Below the pieces are notes generated by a model, which was given only the letters and a program-made list of their open reading frames with translations, did no database searches and was not told the DNA's origin. The position numbers and the translations under genes were made by a program. From Pseudogracilibacillus auburnensis (GTDB taxonomy: Bacteria; Bacillota; Bacilli; Bacillales; Amphibacillaceae), in NCBI RefSeq assembly GCF_003201975.1, contig NZ_QJJQ01000018.1, positions 22,738-86,737 of the forward strand: 64,000 nucleotides of DNA, written 5' to 3'. Below, piece by piece: positions 42,863-52,306 of this stretch; the first letter of the stretch is position 1; every line of letters begins with the position of its first letter.

Positions 42863-44524
42863 TTATCTGGTTTTAGCATTTTCTCTTATTTGTTCGATCG
42901 TTCTATGTGGTGCAATTTGCTCTTTTTCGGTCAAAATTTCGATGACTACAACTTCATTACCTTTTAATGCCTCATCAAAAGCCACCGCGAAATCATCCAC
43001 GGAATCCACTGTATATCCTTTTGCTCCAACACTTTCTGCCAGCTTTTGAAAAGAAACCTCTCCTAGATCGGTACCAATTACTTTTTCGGGATAATGCATT
43101 TCTTGATGCATCCGAATCGTACCGTACATATTATTATTAAATACGAGTGCAATGACAGGAATATGATAACGAACTGCTGTTTCAAGCTCGTTTGCTGTCA
43201 TCATAAAGCCTCCATCCCCAGCAAGTGTGACAACTGTTTTCTTTGGAAAAGCAAGTTTTGCCCCAATCGCAGCTGGGAGTCCATACCCCATTGCCCCCGA
43301 AGTTGGTCCGACATATGTATGAGGTTCATTAAACTTAAAATAATCATGTAGCCAACCAGCAAAATTTCCTGCATCATTCGTAATTAAAGCATCTTGTGGT
43401 AAGTTTTTTTGCATATAATGGATCACACTGGAATTGATCACATTTTCATCTAAAATGTCCAACTGACTTGCTTTTTTATATTTAGCATTTTTCGCTAATG
43501 TCCACTCCTCCCAGTGACATGGAAGACGCATTCCCATAAACGAACGTAACGTTTCTGATCCATCAGCAACAATCCCAAGATTGGGACTATATACTTTTCC
43601 TAATGTCTCATCATTTATATCGATATGAATCAATGTATGATGATCTTTTAAAAGTGAATAATCCTTCGTCGTTACTTCTGATAATCTCGTGCCAAGTGCA
43701 ATGATTGTATCTGCCTCTGCAATTGCTTCCTCTATATGCTTACTTGTTCCAAGACCTAAATGGCCGATAAATAAAGGATGATCATGGGGAAAAACATCAT
43801 GTCTCCGAAAAGCTACTAACACTGGAAGGGTAAACTTTTCGGCAAACGTAATGACGAGTTTTTCTGCACAAGAACTTTTTATGCCACCTCCTACAATTAA
43901 TAGAGGCCTTTTCGCATTAGATAGAATCTCCTCCATTTTCGTCATTTCTGCTTGTGATGGGGCTGGACGTGGTTTTGTAAATGTACTTCTAAACACCATG
44001 TCACTTTCCATTGGTAGCACATCTTCAGGTAATGAAATAACGACAGGACCGGGCCTTCCCGACTGAGCAATACGAAATGCTCTTTCCATTATTTCAGGCA
44101 TTCGTTCGGGGTCACGGACTTCAACAGCCCATTTGGATATCGGCCCAAAAAACTGATCTAAATCGACTTCTTGAAATCCCTCTCTTCCTCTAAACTTACT
44201 ATGAACTTGCCCAAGTAACACAATCATCGGTGTTGAATCTTGATAAGCTGTGTGTACCCCAATGGAAAGATTGGCAGCCCCCACTCCTCTCGTTGCCAAG
44301 ACAATGCCTGGTTTTAACGTTGATTTCGCATATCCTTCAGCCATAAAAGCCGCCCCACCTTCATGGCGAGTAGAGATTACTTGAATAGTAGATTCATCAT
44401 GTAGGGCATCTAAAACAGGTAAATAACTTTCCCCAGGTACACAAAATACGTGCTGAGTCTCTTCCCTTTTCATACATTCAACAATTGCCCTTGCTGCAGA
44501 CATTCTTTTCTTCTGAACAGTCAT
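42863..44524 (-). CDS. Thiamine-diphosphate enzyme, acetolactate-synthase-like
   Basis: 553 aa from the ATG at 44524 (AAGGGG eight bases upstream). Catalytic Glu in STRHEGGAAFMAEGYAK near 50, middle FAD/ADP-type domain, and the C-terminal ThDP motif GDGGFMMTANELETAVRYH near 428 with NN in LVFNNNMYGTI. The family includes acetolactate synthase, glyoxylate carboligase, sulfoacetaldehyde acetyltransferase and oxo-acid decarboxylases. First gene of an operon with lysine-type catabolic genes, so anabolic valine synthesis is unlikely. The true reaction is unknown. Confidence 0.8.
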   Translation of the reverse strand: MTVQKKRMSAARAIVECMKREETQHVFCVPGESYLPVLDALHDESTIQVISTRHEGGAAFMAEGYAKSTLKPGIVLATRGVGAANLSIGVHTAYQDSTPMIVLLGQVHSKFRGREGFQEVDLDQFFGPISKWAVEVRDPERMPEIMERAFRIAQSGRPGPVVISLPEDVLPMESDMVFRSTFTKPRPAPSQAEMTKMEEILSNAKRPLLIVGGGIKSSCAEKLVITFAEKFTLPVLVAFRRHDVFPHDHPLFIGHLGLGTSKHIEEAIAEADTIIALGTRLSEVTTKDYSLLKDHHTLIHIDINDETLGKVYSPNLGIVADGSETLRSFMGMRLPCHWEEWTLAKNAKYKKASQLDILDENVINSSVIHYMQKNLPQDALITNDAGNFAGWLHDYFKFNEPHTYVGPTSGAMGYGLPAAIGAKLAFPKKTVVTLAGDGGFMMTANELETAVRYHIPVIALVFNNNMYGTIRMHQEMHYPEKVIGTDLGEVSFQKLAESVGAKGYTVDSVDDFAVAFDEALKGNEVVVIEILTEKEQIAPHRTIEQIRENAKTR

Positions 44525-44576
44525 GAATGCGTCCCCTTTATTCATTTTTTAGAAAAAGTTCACTATAAGCATATGA

Positions 44577-44591
44577 TTGAAATCGTTTTCA
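44577..44591 (-). promoter_or_regulatory. cre-like (CcpA) site
   Basis: TTGAAATCGTTTTCA fits the catabolite-response consensus WTGNAANCGNWNNCW at every defined position, 53 bp before the first gene of the catabolic operon. Confidence 0.6.
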
Positions 44592-44608
44592 ATATACATT
44601 TCATTAAT

Positions 44609-44623
44609 TGAAACGATATTTCA
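44609..44623. promoter_or_regulatory. Second palindromic operator candidate
   Basis: TGAAACGATATTTCA is a near-palindrome with the same TGAAA...TTTCA ends as the cre-like site. The centres are about 31-32 bp apart (three helical turns), which could suit cooperative binding of an IclR-type regulator. Confidence 0.4.
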
Positions 44624-44624
44624 T

Positions 44625-45165
44625 AAATCTATCATTAGTATATCGTAGTTCATTTTTGATTTCAATGGCTTTTTTCACTTATTCTCATAAATTGTCTGTG
44701 AAAGAAATGGGATTATCGGAAAATAGCGTGAACATCGTTATCTTCACAACCCACAAATCGAACATACTTGCTTTCCTTGATGTACAATGTTTTTATTGCA
44801 ACAAGTAATGACAGTCGCAAAGGCTATCGGTGGGGCAAGCGAATGCCAATCCCAAAGATTTTGGTGAGACGAGAGTTTAGAAGTCCTAGGGCGTACTTGT
44901 GTCAATGTAAGTCACATATCTTTGCGGTGGGACGAACACAAGCGTAGTCCTAGGACAAAACTGCCTTTAGTTAGGTTAGCTGGTTGTCTTAGCCTCCGAT
45001 GTATGAAAGCATAATGTTGGCATAAGTCAGAAGAACGCGAACGTTTCTAACTTCTCGCCGACTAGGACTAGCATATTCCATTTGCTAGGTGTGCTAACAT
45101 ACTTATTTTCCATACGATACTCTACCTTCCAATCCTTTTATCATTTGCAAAGGACTTTTAAACAT
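44625..45165. repeat. 540-bp gap with repeat-like blocks; no gene
   Basis: It contains GGTGGGACGAACACAAGCGT (about 44930) and GGTGAGACGAGAGTTTAGAA (about 44862), each ending in AGTCCTAGG. They are related to one another and, more distantly, to the GATGGGACGAGTAAGCGCAG blocks at 12.7 and 27.2 kb. An open frame at 44608-44808 lacks a ribosome site. Nothing else is supported. Confidence 0.45.
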
Positions 45166-45192
45166 AAAAAAAGAGGATATCTTTCATCCTCC
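45166..45192 (-). terminator. Terminator after DUF4328 gene
   Basis: Minus strand GAGGAT...ATCCTC followed by seven T. Confidence 0.8.
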
Positions 45193-45199
45193 GCAAATA

Positions 45200-45865
45200 C
45201 TAATATCTCGATAATCTTGTTTCTTGAGTATGTGTAATGTTTCTAATGATCATAATTAAATAAATACCAGAAACAACTAATAATGGTTCAGCCATCAAAT
45301 TATATAATGCATCCATTTTATAACTTGCGATCGTTTCATCATTTCTAAAGAAACTTTTAGTAAATAACGAGATTCCAATAATAAACGTTAACCACCAAAT
45401 AATAATTGGCGATGGTGTTTTATTATTTTTCCATTCTTTATCCCCTTGCGAATAAAAGGTTGCTAACCAAATTTCTTTCATTATAATAAGTGGCTTAATT
45501 AATCCAGCTATTGGTATGAAGTACCAACATGCTGCCCATTTTGGCTCATGTTTCAATCCTTGGATTTTCGCAATTTGTAAATTTTTATATGTCCAATGTT
45601 TCCAAGTTAAAAACATGATGATAAACATAATATTTAAAATAATCCATAAAAAGTTCATATACGTTCTTAATAAAATAAAGATCATTTCTCCATATGATAA
45701 ATCAAGAAACAGTTGCTCATTACTATATGCTGAATAAATACTTATCTCTATTAGTGTAGACACCGTAGTGACAACCGATAAACTGATAATTAGTTTCATC
45801 AATAAAATAGATATTCTTGCTTCTCTTACAACTGATTGATGAGTAAGTTCCAATTGTTGTTCCAT
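45200..45865 (-). CDS. DUF4328 family membrane protein
   Basis: 221 aa from the ATG at 45865 (GAAGGGG upstream; the longer frame includes it). About five membrane segments. The motif WAACWYFIPIAGLIKPLIIMKEIW near 130 (W..C/P at the helix entry, P near the middle, KEIW at the end) is the DUF4328 hallmark. The function is unknown. A lipoprotein gene lies 69 bp upstream on the same strand. Confidence 0.7.
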   Translation of the reverse strand: MEQQLELTHQSVVREARISILLMKLIISLSVVTTVSTLIEISIYSAYSNEQLFLDLSYGEMIFILLRTYMNFLWIILNIMFIIMFLTWKHWTYKNLQIAKIQGLKHEPKWAACWYFIPIAGLIKPLIIMKEIWLATFYSQGDKEWKNNKTPSPIIIWWLTFIIGISLFTKSFFRNDETIASYKMDALYNLMAEPLLVVSGIYLIMIIRNITHTQETRLSRY

Positions 45866-45934
45866 TCTTTTTTCCCCTTCTCGAAAATGTATGATCATTT
45901 CATAATAAATTTCTGAACTGGATCAACTTATGTC

Positions 45935-46486
45935 TTACTCCAAAAAATAAATTCTTTCTAAATCAATATCATAATCAACGAATACTTGTTCATGGACATC
46001 TTCGAGTTGTTCAAGAATTTCATTTAATTCGTTCTCCATCGGCTCAAATGTTGTTTCTATTTCCTCGATATGTTTATCGTCTAAAGTATTGGTAATATTT
46101 TTATCAAAATACTCGTCTACTATTGTTAAGGCTTCAAATGAAATATCATAACCTGAAACGATCATATCGAAATAATTTTCTCCTTCTTTTGTTTTAAGCT
46201 TTGGATAATTTTTAATAAATTCGCTTTTTTCCTTTATAAAACTATTCACTTCTTTTGAGTGTTTATCAATTGCTTCTTCTTCAGAAATCGATTCATTTAT
46301 AAATTCAATTTCAATCTCATCCAATGTAAGAATCAATTCTTCTAACGGTGCTTGTACATTTTCTATAAATGCACTATTTATTTCTTCATATTCAGGCTTA
46401 CTTTTTCCTCCTACCCCTTTACTACATGCACTAAGCATACATAATAAGAATATCAAACTAATACGAAAGATATACTTTTTCCTCAT
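45935..46486 (-). CDS. Small acidic lipoprotein, unknown function
   Basis: 183 aa. A type II signal peptide (RISLIFLLCMLSAC, lipobox LSAC at 18-21) is followed by a strongly acidic, mainly helical body with coiled-coil-like heptads (PLEELILTLDEIEIEF, EPMENELNEILEQLEDVHEQ). I do not recognise a named family. It may be co-transcribed with the DUF4328 gene downstream. Confidence 0.7.
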   Translation of the reverse strand: MRKKYIFRISLIFLLCMLSACSKGVGGKSKPEYEEINSAFIENVQAPLEELILTLDEIEIEFINESISEEEAIDKHSKEVNSFIKEKSEFIKNYPKLKTKEGENYFDMIVSGYDISFEALTIVDEYFDKNITNTLDDKHIEEIETTFEPMENELNEILEQLEDVHEQVFVDYDIDLERIYFLE

Positions 46487-47304
46487 TTTCTTTACCTCTC
46501 TTTATTAAATGTGTACTGAAGGCCTTGAAACAAAACAATAGTTGCATTATATCAGAGCACTTTAAATGGACAAGAGAAATTCGTAACAGGTCTTTGAACC
46601 CTAAAAAGAGGATAATTTTTAGTTTTACAGTCCTAATAACTAACAATAAACAATAAAAAATAGGCCTTTCACATCAAATAGGAAAGGACTACGATAGATT
46701 GGATCATTATTTTTGTATTTATTCATAAGCTAGTTATTAATAATACTTACTATTGAACTATATGTCTTTGTAAAATTTTGTTTAATTTTGGTTTTTATTC
46801 GTCAATTTCTTCATTTCTTGCTTCAATATTTTACTTTCTATTTTTAGTTCAGTTACATCCGCCATCGTAAACAGTAGGCCTGCTAAAGTTAGGCACATCT
46901 AACCCTATGTTCATTTTCCATAACCCATTTTATAGTTAGCGCATGTAAATGTACGATTATTAGATGAATCGTGCTAGCCTTTAGTATGCCGAGCGATTTG
47001 TCGGAAATAAGGACGCATACATTGCTCCAACATCCTTATTCGTTGTGAAAAATACTAACCGATGAATGTTTCTACAAAATCATCGTTCATACGAAGATCC
47101 ATTATTAACTTGGGGTATTCTGCCATGAGGAGCTGGAAAACGATAAACTAGGCACGATTGGTTTCTAACTGGTATTTATTTTTTCTTTTTAATTAATGCG
47201 TATCCAGCAATTGCTTGTAAAGTAGGTGGTATGATTGTGAAGAACGATGAAGCAGCAGCACACATTAATAAGCACCCTGCTAAATTATCCCCCCATTTCC
47301 TATA
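46487..47304. other. 820-bp gap with fragmentary short open frames
   Basis: Two short minus-strand frames can be read but not confirmed. One at 46782-46898 encodes 38 residues: a hydrophobic start (MCLTLAGLLFTMADVTEL) and a basic, coiled-coil-like end. One at 47176-47304, in the frame directly after the DUF1992 stop, ends AASSFFTIIPPTLQAIAGYA plus four lysines and looks like the tail of a small membrane protein. Both are probably remnants. The rest is AT-rich. Confidence 0.35.
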
Positions 47305-47637
47305 TCACCAATTCCGTTTCTCTTTTTCCAATGTTTCCATCGTAATCTTGCTTTTTTGAAAAGGTGGAGGACAAATAATGTTATATTTTTCAATTTTTTC
47401 ATTAATGATGATTAGATCTTCCTCTATGGTACACGAATGAATTAAACTAGTTATTTCTTTTTGCAGTTTTAACCATTCAGGCAAAAAACCTGCATCCTTA
47501 GCAATCTTTTGAAAATTTTGATACAGATCCATTTCCAAGTAATTTTTAGGTAACGGCTTGCCTTTACCTTCCACTTCCATGTCATCCCCTGATCTTTTTA
47601 AAATATCCCCAATTAAATCATTATATTTCTTTTCCAC
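47305..47637 (-). CDS. DUF1992 (DnaJ C28-like conserved domain) protein
   Basis: 110 aa. The conserved block GDMEVEGKGKPLPKNYL (here DDMEVEGKGKPLPKNYL) near 19-35 and AKDAGFLPEWLKLQKEI near 47-63 define DUF1992, related to human DNAJC28. There is no J domain. The function in bacteria is unknown. The gene stands alone, with remnant-like sequence directly after its stop. Confidence 0.82.
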   Translation of the reverse strand: MEKKYNDLIGDILKRSGDDMEVEGKGKPLPKNYLEMDLYQNFQKIAKDAGFLPEWLKLQKEITSLIHSCTIEEDLIIINEKIEKYNIICPPPFQKSKITMETLEKEKRNW

Positions 47638-47799
47638 ACCTTCACCTCATTAAGTTCAAACTCACTGTTAATTTTTGGATGCAAGTCACTTATTACGTTA
47701 TAATAAAAGTACCAATTTTTACAATATATTACATTTTTTTTAATAACTTAGACTAATATCAAATTCAAAAAGCATCATCTGTCAAAAGGAGTGAACTAG

Positions 47800-47856
47800 T
47801 TGTCCATCTTATTTAGAGTAGAATTTTATGTGAAAGATATTGAGAAAGCATCTTAT
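47800..47856 (+). pseudogene. Truncated start of a VOC-fold (glyoxalase-like) gene
   Basis: After AAAGGAGTG, a TTG at 47800 opens SILFRVEFYVKDIEKASYL, the typical first strand and helix of VOC-domain proteins. It then runs into the end of the cydC frame on the opposite strand without further similarity. I read it as a deletion remnant. Confidence 0.45.
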
Positions 47857-49572
47857 TTACCACGCTTCATCCATTTGATACAATTGCCGGTAATATTCAT
47901 TCGTTTCCATCAAGTCTTCATGACTGCCCTGCAATTTAATATTTCCTTGCTCCAAAAAGATCACTTCATCCATTAATTCCGCACCTGCTAAATGATGTGT
48001 AACCCAAATGACGGTCTTTTCTTTCGCCGCTTCAAGCATCGTTACGAGTAAATCTCTTTCTGTCTTTGGATCAAGCCCTGTCGTCGGTTCATCCATTAAA
48101 ATGATAGGTGTATGTTGGATAAGTACACGTGCAAAAGCGATCCTTTGTCTTTCTCCACCCGAAAAACGCTTTCCCATTTCATCCATTTGTGTATGAATAC
48201 CTTTAGGTAATTGTTCAATCATTTCTAGAATTTGCGCTTGTTTTAGTGCCTCCCTTATCTCTTCATCCGTCGCATTAGGCTTACCAATTCGAACATTATT
48301 TGCAATCGTTGTATGAAACAAATGAGGTTTTTGATTTAAAACAGAAACTGCTTCAGCTAAAAAATCACGCCCCATTTTCACATCATCTAATCGGATTTCC
48401 CCTTGATCTGGGTCAATGACACCTGCAATTAGTTTTAACAGTGTCGATTTACCAGTACCACTTTTCCCTAAGATAGCGATTTTTTTTCCTGGTTCGATTG
48501 TTAAAGTCAAATGATCGACCGTGTTTCTAGTTGCGTGGTCGTAACGGTAACTTACATTTTCAATATAGAGAGTTGGCGAGTTCCAATTGATTTTCTTTGC
48601 TGGGTTCGTATTATTTGCTACAACCCGATCCCCATCGGTTTCTTCCATGCGTTCCAGCGAATCGAGATAAGCAGGAATTTCCTCTACTGCATCACTAATT
48701 GGTAAAAGTGCATCCGTAACGGAAAACATCATCAGAACAAATGCCGCGATTAATGTGGCTGAAATCGTTCCATCACCAGTCATGGAATTTGCCCAAAACA
48801 TCATAGCAACAATAACAATCCCGACAACAAAACGTAAAAATGCATCGCGAATATGATGCCAACGATTTACATCCGCTTCTTTTTTTAATAATGCGCCATT
48901 TTCAATCGTTACTTTCCTTATGACTTCATTTACTCTACCACTTACGAGCCAATCAAGTTGACCGAACATCGCATCCGTAATATGTTGGTATAACGTACCT
49001 CTTTGCTTTTTCATAAACAAATGGTTTTTCTTCATAACAATATACGAAATAAATGGCATAAGAAATACAATGATGCCGAGCAAACATAAAATCATCACCA
49101 TAAACATCCAATCAAAAAATCCGATTACGATGGCAACTATACTATAAACAACAATTCCGATAATGCTTGGGAGTAGTGTGCGAATATAAAAATCTTGAAG
49201 TTTTTCAATATCATTGGATAAGACACTCAATAGATCGCCTGTTCTAAAACGACTTTGCAAAAATATCGCTTGCGGTTCAATAATATCGTACAATCTTTGT
49301 CTATATTTGACCAAAATTCGTAAGACAATGTCATGGCTTACTAATTTTTCTAGGTAAGGAAAAACCGCTTGCCCGATACTGAAAGCACGTACGGAAACAA
49401 TCGGTACATAGACGACCATAATATTTTCTGGTCTAAGAGAGGATTTCGAAATTAAATAACCAGAAACGAATAAAAGCATCGCCCCTGATGTCACACCTAA
49501 AATAGCGAATAAAATTGCAAATACGATGCGAGCTTTATATTGCTTTACATACGGTGTAATCCAGCTATTCAT
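47857..49572 (-). CDS. cydC: Thiol reductant ABC exporter subunit CydC
   Basis: 571 aa from the ATG at 49572, which overlaps the TGA of the previous gene (ATGA). N-terminal six-helix exporter domain, then ATPase: Walker A ILGKSGTGKSTLLKLIAG near 360, signature FSGGERQRIAFARVL near 466, Walker B IILMDEPTTGLD, and switch His in VIWVTHHLAGAE. The TTHxLAG end is typical of CydC. It forms a heterodimer with CydD that exports cysteine/glutathione-type thiols or supports haem loading for cytochrome bd assembly. In B. subtilis naming this gene is cydD. Confidence 0.9.
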   Translation of the reverse strand: MNSWITPYVKQYKARIVFAILFAILGVTSGAMLLFVSGYLISKSSLRPENIMVVYVPIVSVRAFSIGQAVFPYLEKLVSHDIVLRILVKYRQRLYDIIEPQAIFLQSRFRTGDLLSVLSNDIEKLQDFYIRTLLPSIIGIVVYSIVAIVIGFFDWMFMVMILCLLGIIVFLMPFISYIVMKKNHLFMKKQRGTLYQHITDAMFGQLDWLVSGRVNEVIRKVTIENGALLKKEADVNRWHHIRDAFLRFVVGIVIVAMMFWANSMTGDGTISATLIAAFVLMMFSVTDALLPISDAVEEIPAYLDSLERMEETDGDRVVANNTNPAKKINWNSPTLYIENVSYRYDHATRNTVDHLTLTIEPGKKIAILGKSGTGKSTLLKLIAGVIDPDQGEIRLDDVKMGRDFLAEAVSVLNQKPHLFHTTIANNVRIGKPNATDEEIREALKQAQILEMIEQLPKGIHTQMDEMGKRFSGGERQRIAFARVLIQHTPIILMDEPTTGLDPKTERDLLVTMLEAAKEKTVIWVTHHLAGAELMDEVIFLEQGNIKLQGSHEDLMETNEYYRQLYQMDEAW

Positions 49573-51293
49573 TTTCCTTCCTCCCTTCTCCACTGGATAA
49601 ATTGTTCATATTTTCCTCGCTTAGCGACCAACTCTTCATGTGTTCCTTGTTCCATTAAGTGTCCCTGTTCTAACATAAAAATATGATCCATCTGCATCAT
49701 CCAATGAAGGCGGTGGGTTGCTAAGACAACGAGCCTTCCCTTAAATAAGTGGAGAATTAATTGTTTTATTTCATATTCTGTTTCGATATCTAAATGGGAC
49801 GATGGTTCATCAAGCAAGATGATTGGCTTTTCACTTAATAATGCACGAGCAAGAGCAACCCGCTGTTCTTGCCCACCACTTAATGCCCGACCGCCTTCCC
49901 CTATTTTTTCCTCCATGCCATTCGGTAAGGTCGCGACAAAATCTTCTAATCCAATTTTCTGAATGATTTGCTGTACCTGTTCATCTGATGCTTTTGGTCT
50001 ATAAAAGCGAATATTATCTGCAAGCGATAACGGGAAAATATATGGCTGTTGTGGAATGTACGCAATTTGGGATAGCCAAGATTCGTCGTTTAGCGATTCG
50101 ACTTTTTTTCCATTCAGAAACATATCCCCTTCGCTAGGCTGAAGCCTTCCCGCAAGGATATGTAGCAGTGTTGATTTTCCAGCACCGCTTGCGCCGACAA
50201 TACCAATCATTCCTGTTTTCATTTGAAAAGAAAGATTGTTTAAAAGTAATTTTTCCTTCATTTTAATTGTAATATCGTAAAAAGCAAGTGTGCTCGCAGC
50301 ATCCCATTGTAAGGATGAATTGGCGGTAGTGACTTTCGATCCGCCTCCCTCTATTAACGTATTAATCTCCGTCATCGCAATTTGACCATCCAATGTTGCA
50401 TGATAATCTTTTCCGACTTGTTTAATTGGCGAAAAATATTCTGGAGCTAAAATTAAAATCGTTAAGGCAGGAAGGAGCGTAATTTCCCCATCAATTAACC
50501 GTAGACCTAACCCAACTGCTACAAAAGCAATGGACAAACTTGTAAAAAAGTCTAAAGCAAAAGAAGATAAAAAAGCTACTCGCAACGTTTTCATTGTTGC
50601 TTTTCGGTAATCTGAACTAACACGACCAATCTTCTTTGCATGCTGCCGACTTTTACCTAAATAGGTTAATGTTTCGAGTCCTTTTAGCGAATCAATAAAA
50701 TGATTGGAAAGTCTTGTATATGTTGCATATTGTTTATCTGCCATTTTTTCTGCAGCCATTCCTAATAAAATCATAAAAACAACGACGATCGGTACGGTAA
50801 CAACTAAAATAATGGAAGATATGGGATCATAAAAATAAACGTAGATAACGATTGCTATAGGGATGATCGCCGTTTTAATCATGCGGATCCCAATTATCTC
50901 TACATACTTTTTTACATGGTCAACCCCTTCCATCAAAAGTGTCACTAAATGACCTGTTCCTAGTTGTTGAACAAAAGAAAGGTTCTGATGAAAATAACGA
51001 TGTAGCAATTTTCCGCGTAACATTCGTGCTGTATTGATCGCGTACCTTTCTGCGATCGCGACTTCTATATGTGTAAGCACATAGCGAATAATAAAAGCAG
51101 CAAAAAAGAAGCCAATATCAGTTACCACGTCCCCGATCGGCATTCTTTGAAATAAAAAGGTGATTGCCCGAGCTAAAAAGAACGCTTGGGCAATAATAGC
51201 AACAGCTTCACCAATAATTAATATCGTAAGCAAACTATGTGTGAGAAAGGATCCTGGGTAATTAGGCAATCCTTTTTGTCGTTTTTCATTCAT
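49569..51293 (-). CDS. cydD: Thiol reductant ABC exporter subunit CydD
   Basis: 574 aa. Membrane domain, with LAPEYFSPIKQVGKDYHATLDG in parts near 285 being CydD-specific, then ATPase: Walker A GIVGASGAGKSTLLHILAG near 362, signature LSGGQEQRVALARALL near 466, Walker B IILLDEPSSHLD, and switch His in LVVLATHRLHWM. The start overlaps the cydB stop (TAATG). In B. subtilis naming this position is cydC. Confidence 0.9.
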   Translation of the reverse strand: MNEKRQKGLPNYPGSFLTHSLLTILIIGEAVAIIAQAFFLARAITFLFQRMPIGDVVTDIGFFFAAFIIRYVLTHIEVAIAERYAINTARMLRGKLLHRYFHQNLSFVQQLGTGHLVTLLMEGVDHVKKYVEIIGIRMIKTAIIPIAIVIYVYFYDPISSIILVVTVPIVVVFMILLGMAAEKMADKQYATYTRLSNHFIDSLKGLETLTYLGKSRQHAKKIGRVSSDYRKATMKTLRVAFLSSFALDFFTSLSIAFVAVGLGLRLIDGEITLLPALTILILAPEYFSPIKQVGKDYHATLDGQIAMTEINTLIEGGGSKVTTANSSLQWDAASTLAFYDITIKMKEKLLLNNLSFQMKTGMIGIVGASGAGKSTLLHILAGRLQPSEGDMFLNGKKVESLNDESWLSQIAYIPQQPYIFPLSLADNIRFYRPKASDEQVQQIIQKIGLEDFVATLPNGMEEKIGEGGRALSGGQEQRVALARALLSEKPIILLDEPSSHLDIETEYEIKQLILHLFKGRLVVLATHRLHWMMQMDHIFMLEQGHLMEQGTHEELVAKRGKYEQFIQWRREEGK

Positions 51294-52306
51294 TAATATT
51301 CCAACTCATCATCTTTTTTAAGTCGTTTTCGGAAGATAAAATAACTCCAAGCAGTATACCCTAATACAAATGGTAAAAGGGTTAATGAAAAGTAAGTCAT
51401 TACTTTTAATGTGTAAGCGCCTGATGCAGCGTTGTACACTGTTAAACTATACGCATCAGAAATCGAACTGATCATGACGCGTGGAAACATACCGATAAAT
51501 ATACTGCCAGTTAATAATATAATAGTAATAGTTGTTAAAATAAAAGCATTAAGGTCCAATTTTTGATTATTATAAAGGTTAGCAAAGAGTAATGACACCC
51601 AAGCCAGAATTGGAATTACCATAAATGTTTGACCATGATACGTAAATACATCTGAAATAAAGTAGCCAACAACGATAAATGCTAAAAATAAAATAATCGT
51701 TACAGGCGCGACTTTTCTTCCGATATTTCGAGCGCGTTCTTGTAATTCTCCTGTTGTACGTATCGTAATGAATTGTAGACCGTGTGTAATAGTTAACATA
51801 AGGAACATGATCCCACCAAGTAAGGCGAATGGATGTAAAAACTGTAAGAAGCTACCTACCATTTCTTTATCTTGGTTAATTGGCATTCCTGTCATGAAAT
51901 TAGCTAAAACGACTCCCCATAAGATAGGCGGTAAAAAACTCCCAAACCATAATGCCCAGTCCCACGTATTTCGCCAACGCTGGCTATCTACCTTCCCACG
52001 AAATTCAAAGGAAACTCCCCGTAAAATAAGCGCGAGCAGCATAAAGACGAGCGGGATATAAAATCCACTAAACATCGTTGCATACCAATGAGGATAAGCT
52101 GCAAACATCGCACCACCTGCCGTAATCAGCCACACTTCATTCGCATCCCAGAAAGGGCCTATCGTGTTAATATATAAACGCTTCTCACGATCATTTTTTC
52201 CTAAAAAGCGTGAAACAATTCCTACCCCAAAGTCAAAACCTTCTAAGACGAAAAATCCAACAAATAAAATGGTAATCAATATAAACCAAAATTCATTAAG
52301 AGACAA
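51293..52306 (-). CDS. cydB: Cytochrome bd ubiquinol oxidase subunit II CydB
   Basis: 337 aa from a TTG at 52306, six bases after the AAGGAGGTG that lies within the end of cydA. About nine membrane helices. The N-terminal WFILITILFVGFFVLEGFDFGVG in parts near 6-28 is the family hallmark, with GPFWDANEVWLITAGGAMFAA near 50. It forms the bd oxidase with CydA, using quinol to reduce oxygen at low tension. Confidence 0.94.
   Translation of the reverse strand: MSLNEFWFILITILFVGFFVLEGFDFGVGIVSRFLGKNDREKRLYINTIGPFWDANEVWLITAGGAMFAAYPHWYATMFSGFYIPLVFMLLALILRGVSFEFRGKVDSQRWRNTWDWALWFGSFLPPILWGVVLANFMTGMPINQDKEMVGSFLQFLHPFALLGGIMFLMLTITHGLQFITIRTTGELQERARNIGRKVAPVTIILFLAFIVVGYFISDVFTYHGQTFMVIPILAWVSLLFANLYNNQKLDLNAFILTTITIILLTGSIFIGMFPRVMISSISDAYSLTVYNAASGAYTLKVMTYFSLTLLPFVLGYTAWSYFIFRKRLKKDDELEY

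Noticed and set aside
44608..44808. 66-codon plus-strand frame
   Set aside because: It begins inside the palindromic operator region, has no ribosome site and is not similar to anything I know.
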